The position numbers and the translations under genes are program-made. From assembly GCF_000502955.1 (NCBI RefSeq), contig NZ_AYWO01000005.1, forward strand, positions 356,900 through 420,899: a stretch of 64,000 nt of DNA, written 5' to 3'. Source of the stretch: Mesorhizobium sp. LNHC252B00 (GTDB taxonomy: Bacteria > Pseudomonadota > Alphaproteobacteria > Rhizobiales > Rhizobiaceae). The notes under the pieces were generated by a model. The model was not told the DNA's origin. It saw only the letters and a program-made list of their open reading frames with translations, and did not search any database. Each line of letters begins with the position of its first letter. Within the stretch, counting starts at the first letter, position 1. Shown here piece by piece: positions 21,781 through 31,346 of the stretch.

Positions 21781-22002
21781 TTAGAGGCCGAAACCTTCGA
21801 AACGCTTCTTGAACTTCGACAGGCGGCCGCCGCGGTCGAGCAGGGTCTGCTGGCCGCCGGTCCAGGCCGGGTGGGTGGTCGGGTCGATATCGAGGTTCAT
21901 CGTATCGCCTTCCTTGCCCCAGGTCGAACGGGTCATGTATTCGGTGCCGTCGGTCATGACGACCTTGATGGTGTGGTAATCGGGATGAATGTCGGTCTTC
22001 AT
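21781..22002 (-). CDS. rpmE: 50S ribosomal protein L31
   Basis: 73 aa, start [10 protein letters not shown], with the family core [27 protein letters not shown] and a basic end. It lacks the CxxC zinc-binding cysteines, so it is the zinc-independent (C-minus) form. Divergent from the ABC exporter gene. Confidence 0.96.
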   Translation of the reverse strand: MKTDIHPDYHTIKVVMTDGTEYMTRSTWGKEGDTMNLDIDPTTHPAWTGGQQTLLDRGGRLSKFKKRFEGFGL

Positions 22003-22209
22003 GGTTCGGTTCCTGGCTTGCCGGCGCTGCTGACGGGCATAAGCCTGCGTCGATGCGCCCCTTTTTAAAACTCGAAGCCGCAGCTATTGAGGAGCCACGG
22101 CTTCTAAAACGGTCGGCGAGCCTATACATCAGCCGGAATTGAATCACAAGGCCGCGGCAAGCGCATATTGAAGCGCATGGCTCAAAGGGCGGCTAGAGGA
22201 AACACTGGG

Positions 22210-24009
22210 ATGGCGCACATCAGCAGCGCAGACGAGCGCCGGCGCTCGCTCAAGCCGCTCGGGCGCCTGTTTCCGTATATCGCGCACTATCGCACGCTGT
22301 TCATCGGCGCCCTCATCTCGCTGGTCATCGCCGCGACAACGACCCTGGCGCTGCCGCTCGCGGTACGGCGCATGATCGATCATGGGTTCTCGTCGGCCAA
22401 CACCATCTTCATCGCCGAATATTTCGCCGCGCTGGTGGCGATGGCCGCGCTGCTGGCGGCGGCATCGGCCGGCCGCTACTACTTCGTCATCACGCTTGGC
22501 GAACGCGTCGTCGCCGACATCCGCCGCGATGTCTTTGCTCATGTGACGACGCTGTCGCCTTCCTTTTTCGATACCGCCCAGTCGGGCGAGATCGTGTCGC
22601 GGCTCGCCGCCGACACCACGCAGGTCAAGTCCGCGGTCGGGGCGACGGCCTCGGTCGCGCTGCGCAACGTCATCCTTGGGCTCGGTGCTCTGGGGATGAT
22701 GGTGATCACCAGCCCGAAACTGTCCGGCCTGGTGATTGCCGCTATTCCCGTCATCGTGCTGCCGCTGGTCGCTTTCGGCCGCTCGGTGCGGCGCAAGTCA
22801 CGGCAGGCGCAGGACACGCTGGCCGATGCGACAGCCTATGCCAGCGAACAGGTCGGCGCGGTGCGCACGCTGCAGGCCTTCACCAACGAGAAGCTGGTCA
22901 CCGGCCATTTCTCGGCTGCGGTGGAAGCCGCTTTCGAGGCGGCGCGCGCCTCGATCTTCGCGCGCTCCTTCCTCACTTTCTTTGCCATTTTCACCATCTT
23001 CTCGTCCGTCGTGGCGGTGCTGTGGTTCGGCTCGCGCGACGTGCTCGAAGGCTCGATATCGCCGGGCACGCTCGGCCAGTTCCTGCTCTATTCGGTGTTT
23101 GCCGCCGGCGCGCTGGGTGCGCTGTCGGAGGTGTGGGGCGAGCTTGCGCAAGCTGCGGGTGCTGCCGAACGGCTGACCGAGATCCTGGCCGAGAAACCGG
23201 CGATCCATGCTCCGGCAGATCCGAAGCCACTGCCCGCGGTCGCTAAGGGCGAGATAGTCTTCGACAACGTCTCCTTCTCCTACCCGGCGCGGCCCGACCG
23301 CGCCGCCGTGCACGGCTTGAGCTTTCAGGTCATGCCCGGCGAAACGGTAGCGATTGTTGGGCCGTCAGGGGCTGGCAAGAGCACGGTGTTTTCGCTGATC
23401 CTGCGCTTCTACGATCCCGAAACAGGCAAGATCCTGATCGATGGCGTCGACGTGCGTGAGGCCGATCCCGTTTCGGTCCGCCAGCGCATCGCCATCGTGC
23501 CGCAGGACGTCACCATCTTCGCGGCCACCGCGAGCGACAATATCGGCTTCGGCCGGCCGGGCGCCAGCAAGGCCGAGATCGAGACGGCGGCGAAGGACGC
23601 ACTCGCCGACGAATTCATCCTCAGGCTGGAAAAAGGCTATGACAGCCAGGTCGGCGAACGCGGCGTGACGCTTTCCGGCGGCCAGCGCCAGCGGGTGGCG
23701 ATCGCCCGCGCCATTCTGCGCGACGCGCCGATCCTGCTGCTCGACGAAGCCACCTCCGCGCTCGATGCCGAAAGTGAGACGCTGGTGCAGATCGCGCTGG
23801 AACGCCTGATGCAGGGCCGCACCACGATCGTCATCGCCCACCGGCTGGCAACGGTGCTGAAGGCCGACAGGATCCTGGTCATGGATGGCGGCTCGATCGT
23901 CGAGGAAGGCACGCATCAGAGCCTGGTCGCCAAGGGCGGCATCTATGCGCGGCTGGCCAAGCTGCAATTCGAAACAGGCGCCAGCGCCTTCAAGGGGGCG
24001 GCGGAGTAG
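22210..24009 (+). CDS. ABC exporter, fused permease and ATPase (MsbA-like)
   Basis: 599 aa. The N-terminal half carries six membrane helices (about 30-300); the C-terminal half is the ATPase with Walker A GPSGAGKST, Q-loop VPQDVTIF, signature TLSGGQRQR, Walker B ILLLDEATSALD and the switch His in IAHRLAT. A half-transporter that would act as a homodimer, of the TIGR02204 lipid/drug exporter type. The ATG at 22210 is preceded by GAGG; in-frame ATGs at 22168 and 22177 are alternatives. Substrate not inferable. Confidence 0.92.
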   Translation: MAHISSADERRRSLKPLGRLFPYIAHYRTLFIGALISLVIAATTTLALPLAVRRMIDHGFSSANTIFIAEYFAALVAMAALLAAASAGRYYFVITLGERVVADIRRDVFAHVTTLSPSFFDTAQSGEIVSRLAADTTQVKSAVGATASVALRNVILGLGALGMMVITSPKLSGLVIAAIPVIVLPLVAFGRSVRRKSRQAQDTLADATAYASEQVGAVRTLQAFTNEKLVTGHFSAAVEAAFEAARASIFARSFLTFFAIFTIFSSVVAVLWFGSRDVLEGSISPGTLGQFLLYSVFAAGALGALSEVWGELAQAAGAAERLTEILAEKPAIHAPADPKPLPAVAKGEIVFDNVSFSYPARPDRAAVHGLSFQVMPGETVAIVGPSGAGKSTVFSLILRFYDPETGKILIDGVDVREADPVSVRQRIAIVPQDVTIFAATASDNIGFGRPGASKAEIETAAKDALADEFILRLEKGYDSQVGERGVTLSGGQRQRVAIARAILRDAPILLLDEATSALDAESETLVQIALERLMQGRTTIVIAHRLATVLKADRILVMDGGSIVEEGTHQSLVAKGGIYARLAKLQFETGASAFKGAAE

Positions 24010-24044
24010 TTCAAGCTGTCTGCACTCCTGAAGTGCCGGCCGCC

Positions 24045-25532
24045 CTACGCCGTTCCATAGCGCTGCTTCAGATGGTTCACGAGATAGGTGGCGTTGAGCT
24101 TTTCGCCGGTTGCGCGCTCGAGCAGATCCGGCGTCGACCAGCGTGATCCCTGCGACCAGATTTTTTGGCGGCGCCAGTCGTTGATCGCCTCGAAATTGCC
24201 TTTGGCAAGATCCTCGTCGGCTGAAGGATGTTCCCGCGTCAGCGCCGCCCATTGCTGCGCAGCCATCATCGCGCCCAGCGTGTAGGAGGGGAAGTAGCCG
24301 AAGGCCGCACCCGGCCAATGCACGTCCTGCATCGGCCCGTCGGCGGGGTTGTCAATGGTGGAAAGGCCGAGATAGTCGCGCATCTTGGCGTCCCAGGCTT
24401 CGGGCAGGTCGGCCACCTCCAGTCGGCCCGAGACGAGCTCCTGTTCCAATTCGTAGCGCAGGATGACATGCAAGGGATAGGTCACCTCGTCGGCATCGAC
24501 ACGGATCAGGCCGCGCTCGACGCGATGCACATGCGGCAGGATATCGTCGAGCGACCAGGCTTCGCCGAGATGCTTTTCGACCACCGGCAGCGCCCAGCGC
24601 CAGAAGGCCGGGTTGCGGCCGAGCTGCTTTTCGACGAACAGGCTCTGGCTTTCATGCACGGCCATGCCGCGCGCCTTGCCGAGCGGCCAGTGCGACCATG
24701 TCTTCGGCAGGTTCTGTTCGTAGAGCGCATGGCCGGTTTCGTGCAGCACACCCATCAGCGCCGACAGGAAATCGGAGGTCTTGTAGCGGGTGGTTATGCG
24801 GACATCGCTCGGTACGCCGCCGCAGAAAGGATGGTGCGACACCGATAGCGACCCGTGTGTCAGGTCGAAGCCGACCGCCGCCATCATGGCAAGGCCAAGC
24901 TCGCGCTGCCGGTCGATCGCGTAGGTGCCCGAAAGCGGCTTCAACGGGCGCTTGCGCAGCCGCGCGTCCTGGATCGCCAGCGCCTCCGGTACAAACCTCT
25001 TCAGGAAAGCCTTCAGGTCGGTGAACACCGGCGTGATATCGGCGGTGCGGTTGCCAGGATCGTACTGTTCCATCAGCGCGTCATAGGGGGCAAGGCCGAG
25101 CACGTCGGCACGCAGCGCCGCCTCCTCGCGCACCAGCGCCACCACGCCCTCCAGCGCCGGCTGGAAGGCCGCCCAGTCGTTCTTGGCGCGCAGGTCGCGC
25201 CACAGCTGCTCACAGCGCATGCGAGCCGTCGTCTGGCGTTCGACGAATTCGACCGGCAGGCAGGTCAGGTTGGTGTACTGCCGCCGCAGTTCCGCGACGG
25301 CGGCCCGTTGCTCTTCACCAAGCGCCTCGCCTTCTGCGACAGCGATCCAGTCCGCTATCTCCGGCGCCGTTGCCCTGGTGTGATACATGCCGGCCAGTGC
25401 CGACATCGCCTCGGCACGCTTCTCGCCGCCGCCGACGGCCATGTGAGTGGCTTCGTCGGCGCCGAGGATGGCCAGCGCATGCTCGAGCGCTTCGAGCTTA
25501 TGGCCGAGATCATCGAGTTTCTGAAAGGACAT
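24045..25532 (-). CDS. M32 family metallocarboxypeptidase
   Basis: 495-aa carboxypeptidase Taq-type enzyme. The zinc motif HETGH is seen in GVLHETGHALYEQ, and the downstream glutamate region HESQSLFVEKQLGR is present. The DLTHGSLSVSHHPF-type substrate loop and a final LVNHLKQRYG helix match the family. No signal peptide, so cytoplasmic peptide turnover is likely. The start at 25532 (MSFQKLDDLGHKLE) gives the normal length; a 19-residue upstream extension is not family-like. Confidence 0.93.
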   Translation of the reverse strand: MSFQKLDDLGHKLEALEHALAILGADEATHMAVGGGEKRAEAMSALAGMYHTRATAPEIADWIAVAEGEALGEEQRAAVAELRRQYTNLTCLPVEFVERQTTARMRCEQLWRDLRAKNDWAAFQPALEGVVALVREEAALRADVLGLAPYDALMEQYDPGNRTADITPVFTDLKAFLKRFVPEALAIQDARLRKRPLKPLSGTYAIDRQRELGLAMMAAVGFDLTHGSLSVSHHPFCGGVPSDVRITTRYKTSDFLSALMGVLHETGHALYEQNLPKTWSHWPLGKARGMAVHESQSLFVEKQLGRNPAFWRWALPVVEKHLGEAWSLDDILPHVHRVERGLIRVDADEVTYPLHVILRYELEQELVSGRLEVADLPEAWDAKMRDYLGLSTIDNPADGPMQDVHWPGAAFGYFPSYTLGAMMAAQQWAALTREHPSADEDLAKGNFEAINDWRRQKIWSQGSRWSTPDLLERATGEKLNATYLVNHLKQRYGTA

Positions 25533-25671
25533 GGCGGCTTCCGTGATTGAGGACGGCGCGAAAAGACACCAACGCAAAAGCCTTGGCAACCCTCAGGCAC
25601 TGTGCCGGGAATGCATCTTGCGCTGATGCGGTCATGCGTGAAATGCTGCAGCCACAGTTGAGGGGAACAGC

Positions 25672-26025
25672 ATGATCGGCGACATCCTGGTTGGGCTGGT
25701 GGCCTTGATCCATGCCTACATCGTCTATCTCGAGATGGTGCTTTGGGACACGCCGCGCGGGCACCAGGCTTTCGGTTTGACACCCGAATTCGCCGGTGCC
25801 TCGAAAGTACTCGCCGCCAACCAGGGGCTCTACAACGGTTTCCTCGCCGCCGGCCTCATCTGGGGGCTTTACCTCGGTGCTGCCGGTTTCCAGGTCAAGG
25901 TTTTCTTCCTGTTGTGCGTCGCCATTGCCGGCCTCTATGGTGCGGCGACGGTCGGCCGCAAAATCCTGTTCATCCAGACCGTGCCGGCGATTGCCTCCCT
26001 GATCGCGGTCTGGCTGGGCTGGTAA
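25672..26025 (+). CDS. DUF1304 family membrane protein
   Basis: 117 aa, four membrane helices. Family features are the early HAYIVYLEMVLWDTPRG, then FAGASKVLAANQGLYNGFLAAGL. AGGGGAAC precedes the ATG. Found widely as a single gene; function unknown. Confidence 0.9.
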   Translation: MIGDILVGLVALIHAYIVYLEMVLWDTPRGHQAFGLTPEFAGASKVLAANQGLYNGFLAAGLIWGLYLGAAGFQVKVFFLLCVAIAGLYGAATVGRKILFIQTVPAIASLIAVWLGW

Positions 26026-26097
26026 AAGGACGCCCGCGGAATTGAGTCCCGAGGGCGTCGGGCGGCCCTTCCTCTTGGACCGTCAGGGGCTACGGCT

Positions 26098-26532
26098 TCA
26101 GCCGTTCGGGTAGTTGCCGCCGTCGGCGCCGTCGCCCATCAGGAAGCCACTGCCGGTATTGAGCCTCAGCCGTTGGTCGACATTGTCGAGGCGGCGTAGC
26201 AGGTCATGGTATTGCGCGGCCGGTATCCTGCCATGATCCGACGCCGCGATTTTCTCAGCTGCCTGGGTAATGTGCGCGGTGCGCATTTCCAGCCGCTGCG
26301 CCACGGCCAGGGTGATGTTGTTGGCCCGCTTGGCGTCGACTATGCCTTGGCGAACGCCCTGGACCTGTTGGATGACACTGTCGATCCGGGGCCCCGTGAA
26401 ATCGGTCGGGTCGGTTGCGTCGAGAGCACCCTTGTGATGGCCGGCGGCATAGGCGCCGGCAAGCGGAACGGCGATGAGAAACGCCGCGAGTGTTGCAGTT
26501 CTAAGCGGTGTCCTGGGAGTGAAAGAGCGCAT
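26098..26532 (-). CDS. Hypothetical secreted protein
   Basis: 144 aa. The ATG at 26532 follows AGGAGA and opens an Arg-rich signal peptide (MRSFTPRTPLRTATLAAFLIA), with cleavage likely after GAYA. The mature part is helical and charged (VIQQVQGVRQGIVDAKRANNI, LRRLDNVDQRLRL) and ends in a Gly/Asp/Asn-rich tail. No family recognised. Periplasmic location is inferred from the signal. Confidence 0.72.
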   Translation of the reverse strand: MRSFTPRTPLRTATLAAFLIAVPLAGAYAAGHHKGALDATDPTDFTGPRIDSVIQQVQGVRQGIVDAKRANNITLAVAQRLEMRTAHITQAAEKIAASDHGRIPAAQYHDLLRRLDNVDQRLRLNTGSGFLMGDGADGGNYPNG

Positions 26533-26782
26533 CACGCGTCTCCTCTTGTAGAGGAAGGCGGCGGTTGTTCCGCCTGCCTTCTGGCCTTTGGGCCGTCCGG
26601 TTCCGTCGTGTCGCGATGCGGGAGACTCATCGCCGGCGGTTCTCAGCCCGGGCGGGAAGCTAGGACCGCCCTGCGACAATGTGTAATTAAAAAAAGATAA
26701 TCTTTTCAGGTCTTGCCGGCGTCAGTCCACGCCCTAGAGTTGAGCCGACGAACAAATTCGCGTGAGCTCGCGTGATGAGAGA

Positions 26783-27814
26783 TCAACGTTCGGTGAGCTT
26801 CAGTTCAATACGGCGGTTCTTGTTCCGCGCCTCTTCTGTGTCGGCGGCATCGAGCGGCTGAAACTCACCGAAGCCGGCGGCGACGAGCCGGTTGGCCGGC
26901 ACGCCGTTCTCGATCAGAAATTTCACCACCGAGGTCGAACGCGCCGTCGACAACTCCCAATTGTCGCGATAGCGGCCGGTGCCGGAGAGCGGCTTGTTAT
27001 CGGTATGGCCGTCGACGCGCAGCACCCAGTTGATTTCGGGCGGGATTTCCTTCTGCAACTCGATGATGGCGTCGGCGAGTTTCTTCATCTCGACCTTGCC
27101 GGCATCGTTGATCACCTCGGAGCCGGTCGGGAACAGCACTTCCGACTGGAAGACGAAGCGGTCGCCGACGATGCGGATATTCTCGCGGTCGGCGAGGATT
27201 TCGCGCAAGCGGCCGAAGAAGTCGGAGCGGTAGCGGTTCAGTTCCTGCACGCGCTGCGCCAACGCGACGTTCAGGCGGCGGCCGAGATCGGCGATCTTGG
27301 TGTTGGAATCGCGGTCGCGGGTTTCGGAGACGTTGAGCGCATCCTCGAGCGCGCCGATCTGCTTGCGCAAGGCCGCGATCTGCTGGTTGAGGATCTCGAC
27401 CTGGCTCAGCGCCTGCTGACTGATCTGGCGCTGGTTATCGAGTTCGCCGCCCAGTGCCGCGGCGCGTTGGTTGGCGGCGTCACCGGCGCCCGCGCCTTGC
27501 GCCAGCAATTGTTCGAGCCGGCTCTTTTCCGCTTCGGTCGCCGACAGCGATGCCTGCAGATTGGCCAGCGAGTCATCCTTGTCCTGCGTTGATGAGCGCT
27601 CCAACGCCAGAAGCTGGGTCAATTCGTTGATTTGCGAGTTGAGGCGCGTGAGTGCCGTATCCTTGCCGGAAATTTCGCGACCGAGCAGGAACTGCGCCAG
27701 AACGAAGACGGTGAGCAGGAACATGATGGCCAGCAACAGCGTCGACAGCGCGTCGACGAAGCCCGGCCAATAGTCGATGCGGCGATCGGTGCGCCGGCCC
27801 CTGGCGAGTGCCAC
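26783..27814 (-). CDS. OmpA-domain protein with N-terminal membrane anchor (MotB-like)
   Basis: 343 aa, GTG start. One membrane helix near residues 20-45 (FVDALSTLLLAIMFLLTVFV), a long coiled coil (about 50-190), and a C-terminal OmpA/MotB peptidoglycan-binding domain (VDGHTDNKPL, ELSTARSTSVVKFLIENG, RNKNRRIELKL). One nucleotide separates it from the upstream MotA/ExbB-like gene. The pair is not in a flagellar cluster and is conserved in alphaproteobacteria; a proton-driven envelope machine is inferred. Confidence 0.9.
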   Translation of the reverse strand: MALARGRRTDRRIDYWPGFVDALSTLLLAIMFLLTVFVLAQFLLGREISGKDTALTRLNSQINELTQLLALERSSTQDKDDSLANLQASLSATEAEKSRLEQLLAQGAGAGDAANQRAAALGGELDNQRQISQQALSQVEILNQQIAALRKQIGALEDALNVSETRDRDSNTKIADLGRRLNVALAQRVQELNRYRSDFFGRLREILADRENIRIVGDRFVFQSEVLFPTGSEVINDAGKVEMKKLADAIIELQKEIPPEINWVLRVDGHTDNKPLSGTGRYRDNWELSTARSTSVVKFLIENGVPANRLVAAGFGEFQPLDAADTEEARNKNRRIELKLTER

Positions 27815-27815
27815 G

Positions 27816-28841
27816 TCAATGCACCCCAGGCTTCTTCAGGGCATCGGCGATCTTTTCCAGCGTGTTGCGCATCGCCTTCTGTTCGTCGGACTGGGCCTCG
27901 ACCCAGTCGCGCATGATCTGCTGTTCCGAGCGCATGTTCTTGACCAGGCCGGAAATGCCGTCGGCGAGATTGGCCATGGCGGTGGCGACGCGTGGATTGG
28001 AGCCGCCGCCATTCTCCTGCATGCTGCGCAATCTTTCCGACAGGACCCGGATCTCGTCCGAGGATTCGGCCTTGGCCGGGTCAGAGACGACGATGTCGGA
28101 CGACAGGTCGGTAACCGAGGACAGCCAGTTTTCCAGCTCGGTGTAGAAGCGCGTTTGGGCGCGGCCGGCCTGCAGGTCGAGGAAACCGAGCACCAGCGAG
28201 CCGGACAGGCCGAAGAGCGAGGACGAGAAGGCCGTGCCCATACCGGCCAGCGGCGCGGAAAGCCCTTGCTTGAGCGAATCGAGCACAGCCGCGGCGTCAC
28301 CGGTGCCCGGATCGAGCGATTCAATCGTCTCGCGGATCGAGCCGATAGTGTTCAACAGGCCCCAGAAGGTGCCGAGCAGGCCGAGGAATACCAGCAGGCC
28401 GACGAGGTAGCGCGAGGTGTCGCGGCTTTCGTCGAGGCGCGTGGCGATGGAGTCGAGCATGGTGCGCATCGAGCTGGTCGAGAAAGCCGTGGCCGAGGAG
28501 CGGCCGATCATCGCCTTCATCGGCGCCAGCAGCACCGGTTCGGTGGTCTCCGAGCCGGCTCGGAAGGAGTTGACCCAACGAACTTCGCGAAACAGCCGTC
28601 CGACTTGGGCGAAGGCCAAGAGGATGCCGACCACCAGCACGCCCACGATCAGCCCGTTGAGGCCGGGATTGCTGCTGAAGGCGGTCGAGATCTGCCGGGT
28701 CAGGATGGCGGCGATGAAGGCGACGATGGCCAGGAAGATCACCATGGTCAGCAAAAAGACCTGCGGGCTTGAGAGTTTGTGCGGGTCGTAGATTAGGACA
28801 TCAGAGCGCCTGCCCATGCCGAAGGATTTGAGAAAAGCCAT
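27816..28841 (-). CDS. MotA/TolQ/ExbB family proton-channel protein
   Basis: 341 aa. Two N-terminal helices (VFLLTMVIFLAIVAFIAAIL; LIVGVLVVGILLAF), a cytoplasmic region, then two helices around YLVGLLVFLGLLGTFWGLLNTI and a conserved AGMGTAFSSSLFGL block typical of pfam01618. It forms a two-gene operon with the OmpA-domain protein downstream. By analogy with MotAB/TolQR it would conduct protons and drive the partner; the cargo is unknown. Confidence 0.88.
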   Translation of the reverse strand: MAFLKSFGMGRRSDVLIYDPHKLSSPQVFLLTMVIFLAIVAFIAAILTRQISTAFSSNPGLNGLIVGVLVVGILLAFAQVGRLFREVRWVNSFRAGSETTEPVLLAPMKAMIGRSSATAFSTSSMRTMLDSIATRLDESRDTSRYLVGLLVFLGLLGTFWGLLNTIGSIRETIESLDPGTGDAAAVLDSLKQGLSAPLAGMGTAFSSSLFGLSGSLVLGFLDLQAGRAQTRFYTELENWLSSVTDLSSDIVVSDPAKAESSDEIRVLSERLRSMQENGGGSNPRVATAMANLADGISGLVKNMRSEQQIMRDWVEAQSDEQKAMRNTLEKIADALKKPGVH

Positions 28842-28947
28842 CCGTGCCCCGTTTCCGATGCCGCCGCGATCACGTAAAGCGCGACTCTAAACGGAATTGT
28901 GACCAAATTGAATGGCGCTTGGCAAGATTGCCGCGTCGACGTCTGTG

Positions 28948-29634
28948 TCAGAGCCGATTGATGACCAGACAGTCGACCATGGCGGCCAGATGCAGGCCGG
29001 CGCCGGTGACGACGAAACCATGCCACAGCGCATTGTGGAAGCGCAGCCCCTTCCAGGCAAAGAAGACGACGCCGCAGGAGTAGACGATGCCGCCGGCGAC
29101 GATGAGGGCGATCGACATCGTCGGCAGCGTCTGGACAAGGGGCTTGACCAGGATGATGCCGCTCCAGCCGATGGCGAGATAGAAGCCGATGGCCAGCCGG
29201 TCGAAACGGCCGGGAAAAAACACCTTGATGGCAATGCCCAGCACCGCTGCGGTCCAGACCAGGACAATCATCCAGCTCGCCAATGGCGAGCCTTCGAGCT
29301 GGGCCAGGAAAGGCGTGTAGGTCGCGGCGATCAGCAGATAGATCGCGGCGTGATCGAAACGTCGCAAGACCCATTTCGCCGGCGACGACACTGGCCAAAG
29401 ATTGTAGGTCATCGACACCGACAGCACGGTGAGCAGCGAGACCACATAGAAGGCGGCGGCAATGTATTCGCCCGGCCCGACACGAAAGGCCGACAGCGCC
29501 AGCAATGCCGAACCGACCGATATCGCCAGCACGATGCCGACCGCGTGGACGATGCCGTCAGCGATCATCTCGGCGCGCGAATAGTGCCAGCGTCCAACGA
29601 ATGGGATGTCGGGGGTGGGATCGATGTCGTTCAC
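28948..29634 (-). CDS. Hemolysin III family (YqfA/progestin-receptor-like) membrane protein
   Basis: 228 aa, seven membrane helices, with the conserved metal-site features of this family: RFDHAAIYLLIAATYTPF and the C-terminal FHNALWHGFVVTGAGLHL. The start is taken as GTG at 29634 with AGGA 9 nt upstream; TTG at 29691 is possible but lacks a good SD. The hemolysin name is historical; the family is probably a membrane hydrolase or receptor-like protein. Confidence 0.88.
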   Translation of the reverse strand: MNDIDPTPDIPFVGRWHYSRAEMIADGIVHAVGIVLAISVGSALLALSAFRVGPGEYIAAAFYVVSLLTVLSVSMTYNLWPVSSPAKWVLRRFDHAAIYLLIAATYTPFLAQLEGSPLASWMIVLVWTAAVLGIAIKVFFPGRFDRLAIGFYLAIGWSGIILVKPLVQTLPTMSIALIVAGGIVYSCGVVFFAWKGLRFHNALWHGFVVTGAGLHLAAMVDCLVINRL

Positions 29635-29755
29635 TGCCGGGTTTCCTGCGCCGAGCGCTCCAATTTGGACGCTCGCAGGGCAGTATTTCAAGTCTTGTTT
29701 GCGGTTTTACGACTGCGGCGCTTCAGCACGGCATGCCTTCAACGCGGCTTTCCTG

Positions 29756-30556
29756 TCAACGAGAAGAGAGCGGCTTCTTCACGGCCTTCAGCAGGGCTCG
29801 CTGGATGACCTCGTTGCCGGCGACAACCGAGCCGTTGTCGAGCATGTCCTGGCCGCCATCCATGTCGGAGACGAAGCCGCCCGCCTCGCGGATCAAAAGC
29901 AGCCCGGCGGCGATGTCCCAGGCGGACAGGCCCGTTTCCCAGAACCCGTCCATGCGGCCGGCGGCGACATAGGCAAGGTCGAGCGAGGCGGAGCCCATGC
30001 GGCGGACGCCGGAGACTTCGGCCATGACATTGCGCAGCTCGACGAGGAAATTGCCGTGATGGCCACGGCCGAGATGCGGCATGCCGCAGCCGATCACCGT
30101 GTCGACCAGTTTGATGCGTCCGGCGACGCGCAAGCGGCGGTCGTTCATGAAAGCGCCGCCGCCGCGTTCGCAGGTGTAGAGCTCGTCCATCGCCGGATTG
30201 TAGATGACGCCGGCAACGATCTGTCCCTGGCGTTCCAACGCGATCGAAACGGCAAAGAGCGGGATGCCGTGCAGGAAATTGGTGGTGCCGTCGAGCGGGT
30301 CGACGATCCAGCGATGCTGGCTGTCGTCACCCTCGACCGCGCCACGCTCTTCCATCAGGAAGGCATAGCCCGGCCTTGCCTTGGACAGTTCGGCAAAGAC
30401 GATGTCCTCGGCCTTACGGTCGGCCTGACTGACATAGTCGCCGGGGCCTTTCATCGAGACCTGCAGGTTCTGCACCTCGCCGAAGTCGCGCGATAGCGAG
30501 CGGCCGGCCTTCATTGCGGCCTGGACCATGACGTTGAGGAGGGCTGAGCGTGCCAT
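29756..30556 (-). CDS. suhB: Inositol monophosphatase family protein SuhB
   Basis: 266 aa. Metal-binding and catalytic motifs of the IMPase fold: FLMEERG, WIVDPLDGTTNFLHGIP, and near the end SAWDIAAGLLLIREAGG. SuhB hydrolyses myo-inositol-1-phosphate and in enterobacteria also takes part in rRNA antitermination. It lies downstream of efp on the same strand with an 84-nt gap that contains a palindromic repeat. Confidence 0.94.
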   Translation of the reverse strand: MARSALLNVMVQAAMKAGRSLSRDFGEVQNLQVSMKGPGDYVSQADRKAEDIVFAELSKARPGYAFLMEERGAVEGDDSQHRWIVDPLDGTTNFLHGIPLFAVSIALERQGQIVAGVIYNPAMDELYTCERGGGAFMNDRRLRVAGRIKLVDTVIGCGMPHLGRGHHGNFLVELRNVMAEVSGVRRMGSASLDLAYVAAGRMDGFWETGLSAWDIAAGLLLIREAGGFVSDMDGGQDMLDNGSVVAGNEVIQRALLKAVKKPLSSR

Positions 30557-30594
30557 AGTGGTTCTTCCTGGTGCTTCGCTTTAGACACTGTCTT

Positions 30595-30642
30595 GATGCA
30601 TGTCGGTGACCCAAAACCGGGGCCACCTGCGCGACATGCATC
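30595..30642. repeat. GATGCATGTCG palindromic repeat, copy A
   Basis: Perfect 11-bp inverted repeat GATGCATGTCG / CGACATGCATC at 30595-30605 and 30632-30642, around a core containing CCCAAAACCGGGGCCAC. The right arm overlaps the efp stop codon, so the repeat forms the end of the gene. Related copies lie at 37877 and 48818. Confidence 0.8.
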
Positions 30643-31207
30643 AGTCGGCGCGGCGCACGTAAGTGATTTCGTTGGTGTCGACGATGATGCGCTCGCCGGC
30701 GCCGATGAATGGCGGCACCAGCACGCGGATGCCGTTATCCAGGATCGCGGGCTTGTAGGATGAGGCCGCCGTCTGACCCTTCACCACCGGGTCCGCCTCG
30801 GTGATGGTCAGCGTCACATAGTCGGGCAGCGAAATGCCGATCGGCCGCTCTTCGTAGAGCTGGACCGTCACCATCATGCCGTCCTGCAGGAAGGCGGCGC
30901 GATCGCCGACGAAGTCCTTGTTCAGTTCGAGCTGCTCGTAACTTTGGGTGTCCATGAACACCAGCGCGTCTTCCTGCGCGTAGAGGAAGGAAAAGTCCTT
31001 CAGGTCGAGCCGGATCTGCTCGACCGTCTCGGCCGAGCGGAAGCGCTCATTGAGCTTGGTGCCGTTGATGAGGTTCTTCAGTTCGACCTGGTTGTAGGCG
31101 CCGCCCTTGCCGGGCTTGACGGTGTTGGTCCTGACCGCCACCCAAAGGCCGCCATCATGCTCGATGACATAGCCGGGACGGATTTCGTTGCCATTGATCT
31201 TGGCCAT
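30641..31207 (-). CDS. efp: Elongation factor P
   Basis: 188 aa, the normal EF-P length, starting [19 protein letters not shown]. It rescues ribosomes stalled at polyproline. The loop lysine is Lys34 ([11 protein letters not shown]), the position that is beta-lysylated in some bacteria; no modification gene is visible in this window. Domains II and III follow ([24 protein letters not shown]). First gene of an efp-suhB unit. Confidence 0.96.
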   Translation of the reverse strand: MAKINGNEIRPGYVIEHDGGLWVAVRTNTVKPGKGGAYNQVELKNLINGTKLNERFRSAETVEQIRLDLKDFSFLYAQEDALVFMDTQSYEQLELNKDFVGDRAAFLQDGMMVTVQLYEERPIGISLPDYVTLTITEADPVVKGQTAASSYKPAILDNGIRVLVPPFIGAGERIIVDTNEITYVRRAD

Positions 31208-31346
31208 AATGAGGTGATCCGGGATGCTACCAACGGCCAGGCCGTGGTATGGGATGGTCGCTGCGAAAGCGATTTCGGGCTCCCAAGACCACAAAATGCC
31301 AGAAGAGGCAAGGGAGCGCCAAGTCGGGGTCGGGTTGGAGAGGCCG

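Noticed and set aside
28948..29634. Hemolysin virulence factor
   Set aside because: Hemolysin III family is a misleading historical name; nothing indicates secretion or toxicity.
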